A stretch of DNA of 34,867 nucleotides from Gammaproteobacteria bacterium. Its GTDB lineage: Bacteria > Pseudomonadota > Gammaproteobacteria > Steroidobacterales > Steroidobacteraceae. Where the stretch lies: NCBI GenBank assembly GCA_021773365.1, contig JAJFKF010000103.1, forward strand, positions 1 through 34,867, read 5' to 3'. Below the pieces are notes generated by a model, which was not told the origin of the DNA, ran no database searches, and worked only from the letters and a program-made list of their open reading frames with translations. The position numbers and the translations under genes were made by a program. Each line of letters starts with the position of its first letter. The stretch's first letter is position 1. This document shows, piece after piece, positions 32,563-34,867 of the stretch.

Positions 32563-33348
32563 TCACCCGGCGGGGCAAGCCTGGGAGCCGGGCGCCCAGG
32601 TCGCCGGGTCGAGGCGATAGCAGCTACAGAGCTGTTCGTAGAGGGCGGCGTGTTCGCGCTTCATTGCCTCCGGCTGCCCGAAAAATGTTTCCGTGGCCAC
32701 GGCGAAAAACTCGGCCGGGTCGTCCGCGCCATACGGATCGAGCAGCGCCTGCTCGCCCCGCGCCGCTGCCGCCTGCAGCGCAGCGTACTCGCTTTGCATG
32801 ACCTGCGACCAGCTGCGGTAGCTGTCCCGGTCACGTAGAGGCGGTGCACCGTTGGCACTGCCATCCTCGGCATCCAGGTAGTGAGCAAACTCGTGCAGCA
32901 CCACGTTGTAGACCGCCCCAGGCTCATCGCTGGCGGCCTGCACATCATCCCAGGACAGAACGATCCGGTCGGTCTCCCAAGCCTGACCGCTGAGCACGCT
33001 TTCGCCCACGGATACCACGCCGGCTTCGTCGTGTTCCTCCTCGGGCACCCGAAATGCACCCGGATAGAGCAGGATCGCGTAAAGCTGCTCATAGACCCCG
33101 CCCGGGCGATTGACGATCAGCAGGCACGCCTGGGCCGCCACCGCCAGTTTCATCTCCAGGGTGACTTTCAGGTCGCCACAGCCTACGAATGTCTTTTCGG
33201 CCATGAACTGCTGGAGCAGTCCTTCCAGCCGCAGGCGAAGCGGCGGCGGCAGGCGCGAATACAGCGGCATGTGCTGAATGATGATCTCGCGCCATGCGGG
33301 TGACAGAGGCTGGCTGCGCAGCCGCCGTCGCTGCCGTGCCCGCAGCAT
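32563..33348 (-). CDS. mtfA: MtfA-like zinc metallopeptidase (M90 family)
   Basis: A 261-residue protein with zinc-site motif LHEFAHYLD (151-159: His152, Glu153, His156) and the downstream acid in PAEFFAVATETFF (211-223). LAVAAQACLLIVNRP (68-82), YPGAFRVPEE (95-104) and WDDVQAAS (133-140) also match MtfA, which in E. coli binds the glucose repressor Mlc and has peptidase activity. ATG 33348 is the first standard start, but the same frame continues upstream to 33432 and encodes a hydrophobic segment, LTIPALALLVLGFIVG, ending in GRP before this Met. A CTG at 33414 with GGAG 8 bases upstream is a possible true start, making the protein a 283-residue membrane-anchored form; a sequencing indel is the other explanation. 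Confidence 0.88.
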   Translation of the reverse strand: MLRARQRRRLRSQPLSPAWREIIIQHMPLYSRLPPPLRLRLEGLLQQFMAEKTFVGCGDLKVTLEMKLAVAAQACLLIVNRPGGVYEQLYAILLYPGAFRVPEEEHDEAGVVSVGESVLSGQAWETDRIVLSWDDVQAASDEPGAVYNVVLHEFAHYLDAEDGSANGAPPLRDRDSYRSWSQVMQSEYAALQAAAARGEQALLDPYGADDPAEFFAVATETFFGQPEAMKREHAALYEQLCSCYRLDPATWAPGSQACPAG

Positions 33349-33499
33349 CGGGCGGCCGACGATGAAACCCAGTACGAGCAGGGCGAGGGCGGGGATGGTA
33401 AGTACGGGGTCCAGGAAATGAACTCCATTGGGCCGCTGCGGTCAGTTTCGACCCTGCATTGTACCGTTGTCGATATCCGAACCCCCAGGAGAACTCCGC

Positions 33500-34000
33500 A
33501 TGCCGCTGATCCATTCCGTCCGCCGTCGCCGCGTGAATGTCGTCCTCGCAGTCATGGCCGCCCTTGCCAGCGCCGGCCTCATCGATGCCGCCATCGACGT
33601 CGCCGAGGCCCAGCAGCCCAACCGCAGCGCGCAGCTGATCAAGTACCGCCAGGCACTGTATACGGTGATGGGCCGGGATTTCAGCTACCTGGGCGGCATG
33701 GCCCGCGACCGCGTGCCCTTCGACGCAGCAGAGGCCCTCAAGCGTGCGTCCCGCGTGGAGGTAATGGTGGACATTCTTCCCGAGGCGTTCCCGGAAGAGT
33801 CGAAGGATGGAAATACCAAGGCGAAACCCGAAATCTGGACCAGCAAGGCTGACTTCGACGGGCTGCTGCAGGAGCTGCAGACCCGCTCGGCCGCATTGAC
33901 TGCGGCGGCACGGACCGGAGAGGAAGCGGCCACGAAGGCAGCGATCCGCTCGATGGGAGAGGTCTGCGGGCAATGCCACGACAAGTACAAGTCCAAGTGA
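33500..34000 (+). CDS. Cytochrome c' (c-prime)
   Basis: A 166-residue exported cytochrome. The signal peptide (about 1-38) has a basic start and cleaves near AEAQQ. The mature four-helix part begins QLIKYRQALYTVMGRDFSYL (45-64), and the heme is attached near the C-terminus by CGQCH (156-160), the arrangement of class II cytochromes c. These bind NO or CO in the periplasm or act in NO detoxification. ATG 33500 has AGGAG 8 bases upstream; the frame is open further back but without a signal-peptide-like start. It converges on a cytochrome b561-like gene, a common pairing that suggests an electron-transfer partnership. The gene is divergent from the MtfA-like gene. Confidence 0.93.
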   Translation: MPLIHSVRRRRVNVVLAVMAALASAGLIDAAIDVAEAQQPNRSAQLIKYRQALYTVMGRDFSYLGGMARDRVPFDAAEALKRASRVEVMVDILPEAFPEESKDGNTKAKPEIWTSKADFDGLLQELQTRSAALTAAARTGEEAATKAAIRSMGEVCGQCHDKYKSK

Positions 34001-34011
34001 CGGTGCGCGGT

Positions 34012-34046
34012 CCAGGACTCCAGGCACGAGTCGCCTGGAGTCCTGG
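34012..34046. terminator. Hairpin between convergent cytochrome genes
   Basis: CCAGGACTCCAGGC (34012-34025) and GCCTGGAGTCCTGG (34033-34046) form a perfect 14-base stem with a 7-base loop. It lies between the stops of the two cytochrome genes and probably ends transcripts from both sides. No strong T-run follows on either strand. Confidence 0.7.
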
Positions 34047-34057
34047 GATGAACGACG

Positions 34058-34765
34058 TCAGAAAAACATCTCCATGGACCCCGCTGGCGCCGTACTGACC
34101 ACCCAGTACAGCAAACCCGCACACGCGGCGGCCAGCACCACCGCCAGCCATATCCGCGACCCGCGAATGCCCGCTTCAGCCCCCATGTGCGCGCCATGCT
34201 TGCGTCCGCTCACCATCGCCCCGATCAGGTTGTCCTTCTTGATCAGCAGATAGGCCAGCACCGCCGCCACATGCATCCCAATCGCCACCCACAGCACGTT
34301 GGCCAGCCGGTGATGCCACCCCGTCAGCCAGTCGCTGGTTGCATCGCTGACATGTCCGTACAGTGGCCCCGTATCAGTGATCTCGTCATTGGCGAACAAC
34401 CCGCTTGACCCCTGAGCCAGCAAAAGGGCCAACAGCAATAACGTCATCCAGCCGCCCAGCGGATTGTGGCCAGGGTAGGTGGGACCGTCGTCATGAAATA
34501 GCCCGCGCGCATACGCCCAGGCCGCGCGCGGTCCGCGCACGAAGCTGGAAAAGCGCGCATGGCGAGGTCCGAAAAATCCCCACAGCAGACGGAATGAAAC
34601 CAGCACCAGCGTGCAATAGCCGAACCACACATGCCAGGTGAAGGCCGAGGCACCGAGCTGGTGTGTGATCCAGGAGCCGAGTACCGCCGCCGCCAGCAGC
34701 CAGTGAAACAATCGCAGAGGCAGGTCCCAGATGGCGACGGTCGGAGTTGTTCGTGTTTCCGTCAT
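34058..34765 (-). CDS. Cytochrome b561-like membrane protein
   Basis: A 235-residue integral membrane protein. WDLPLRLFHWLLAAAVLGSW (13-32) is the typical first helix of the b561/Ni-Fe-hydrogenase cytochrome b group, with heme-ligand His21. Further candidate ligands are in FTWHVWFGY (His45), GWHHRLANVLWVAIGMHVAA (two spaced His). A hydrophilic middle (HDDGPTYPGHNPLGGW) and a final helix (about 205-224) complete it. It should pass electrons from the quinone pool or from a partner to the periplasmic cytochrome c' encoded convergently. The start, MTETRTTPT, is ATG 34765. Confidence 0.9.
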   Translation of the reverse strand: MTETRTTPTVAIWDLPLRLFHWLLAAAVLGSWITHQLGASAFTWHVWFGYCTLVLVSFRLLWGFFGPRHARFSSFVRGPRAAWAYARGLFHDDGPTYPGHNPLGGWMTLLLLALLLAQGSSGLFANDEITDTGPLYGHVSDATSDWLTGWHHRLANVLWVAIGMHVAAVLAYLLIKKDNLIGAMVSGRKHGAHMGAEAGIRGSRIWLAVVLAAACAGLLYWVVSTAPAGSMEMFF

Positions 34766-34798
34766 GGCAAGGCAGTGACAGTGGTTCGTGAAGGAAGT

Positions 34799-34867
34799 TC
34801 AGCTGCTGGCGGGCCGGAATCGGCGCACCAGGCCCGCCAGGGTGGCCAGCAGCTCACGGGCGGATGG
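34799..34867 (-). CDS. C-terminal end of a gene running off the right edge (partial)
   Basis: Read on the minus strand the frame ends SARELLATLAGLVRRFRPAS before its stop (34801-34799). This helical, Arg/Leu-rich tail is plausible for a MarR-type regulator or similar, but 22 residues are not enough to assign a family. It lies 33 bases upstream of the cytochrome b gene on the same strand, so it is probably the preceding gene of that operon. Confidence 0.4.
   Translation of the reverse strand, partial: PSARELLATLAGLVRRFRPASS

Overview
The window is high-GC, densely coded bacterial DNA from what looks like a gammaproteobacterium, probably a lineage near Xanthomonadales, Nevskiales or Steroidobacterales. 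The evidence is gene content (Hda, a LolD/MacB-type ATPase with TolC and HlyD partners, RF3, a DUF4398 lipoprotein, cytochrome c') and one odd marker, a short prolyl-tRNA synthetase of the kind usual in Alphaproteobacteria. The species cannot be named from sequence alone.

Layout. 1-2035: end of pgsA, then hda, a DUF4398 lipoprotein, acylphosphatase, and an EVE-domain gene on the opposite strand. 2221-3438: a TauE/SafE-type permease and a small exported protein of unknown function. 3710-4344: a first TumE/TumA-like toxin-antitoxin pair. 4356-17437 (minus strand): a 13-kb efflux operon read in the order HlyD adaptor, TolC-type outer-membrane protein, ATPase, then four successive paralogous FtsX/MacB-type permeases of about 800 residues. 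17860-19787 (plus strand, divergent): a short response regulator (REC plus Fis-type HTH, no AAA+ domain) and an NtrY-like histidine kinase, translationally coupled. They are the obvious candidate controllers of the efflux operon.

19788-24989: a DUF2442-HTH gene with a possible DUF4160 remnant in front, a lytic transglycosylase and proS (minus strand), then pssA, a family-4 uracil-DNA glycosylase and rimI in a tight plus-strand run. 25009-26771: an HDOD gene and a second, paralogous TumE/TumA-like pair whose promoter appears leaderless and is covered by two operator-like inverted repeats. 27030-30451: prfC, a UMF1-type MFS transporter and a LEA14-like lipoprotein. 30438-33348 (minus strand): an orphan GAF-PAS hybrid histidine kinase and an MtfA-like zinc peptidase. 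33500-34765: a cytochrome c' gene convergent with a cytochrome b561-like gene, with a hairpin terminator between them. A gene fragment runs off the right end.

Three long, nearly perfect palindromes stand out between genes. Two (19811-19933 and 22685-22801) share an inner sequence but have different outer arms that are self-complementary in each copy, which points to a mobile or structurally selected repeat family. The third (28640-28714) carries two consensus DnaA boxes facing each other. Other points of interest are the four-permease array with a strictly spaced cysteine pair in every member, the response regulator with no AAA+ domain, and the twin toxin-antitoxin loci.
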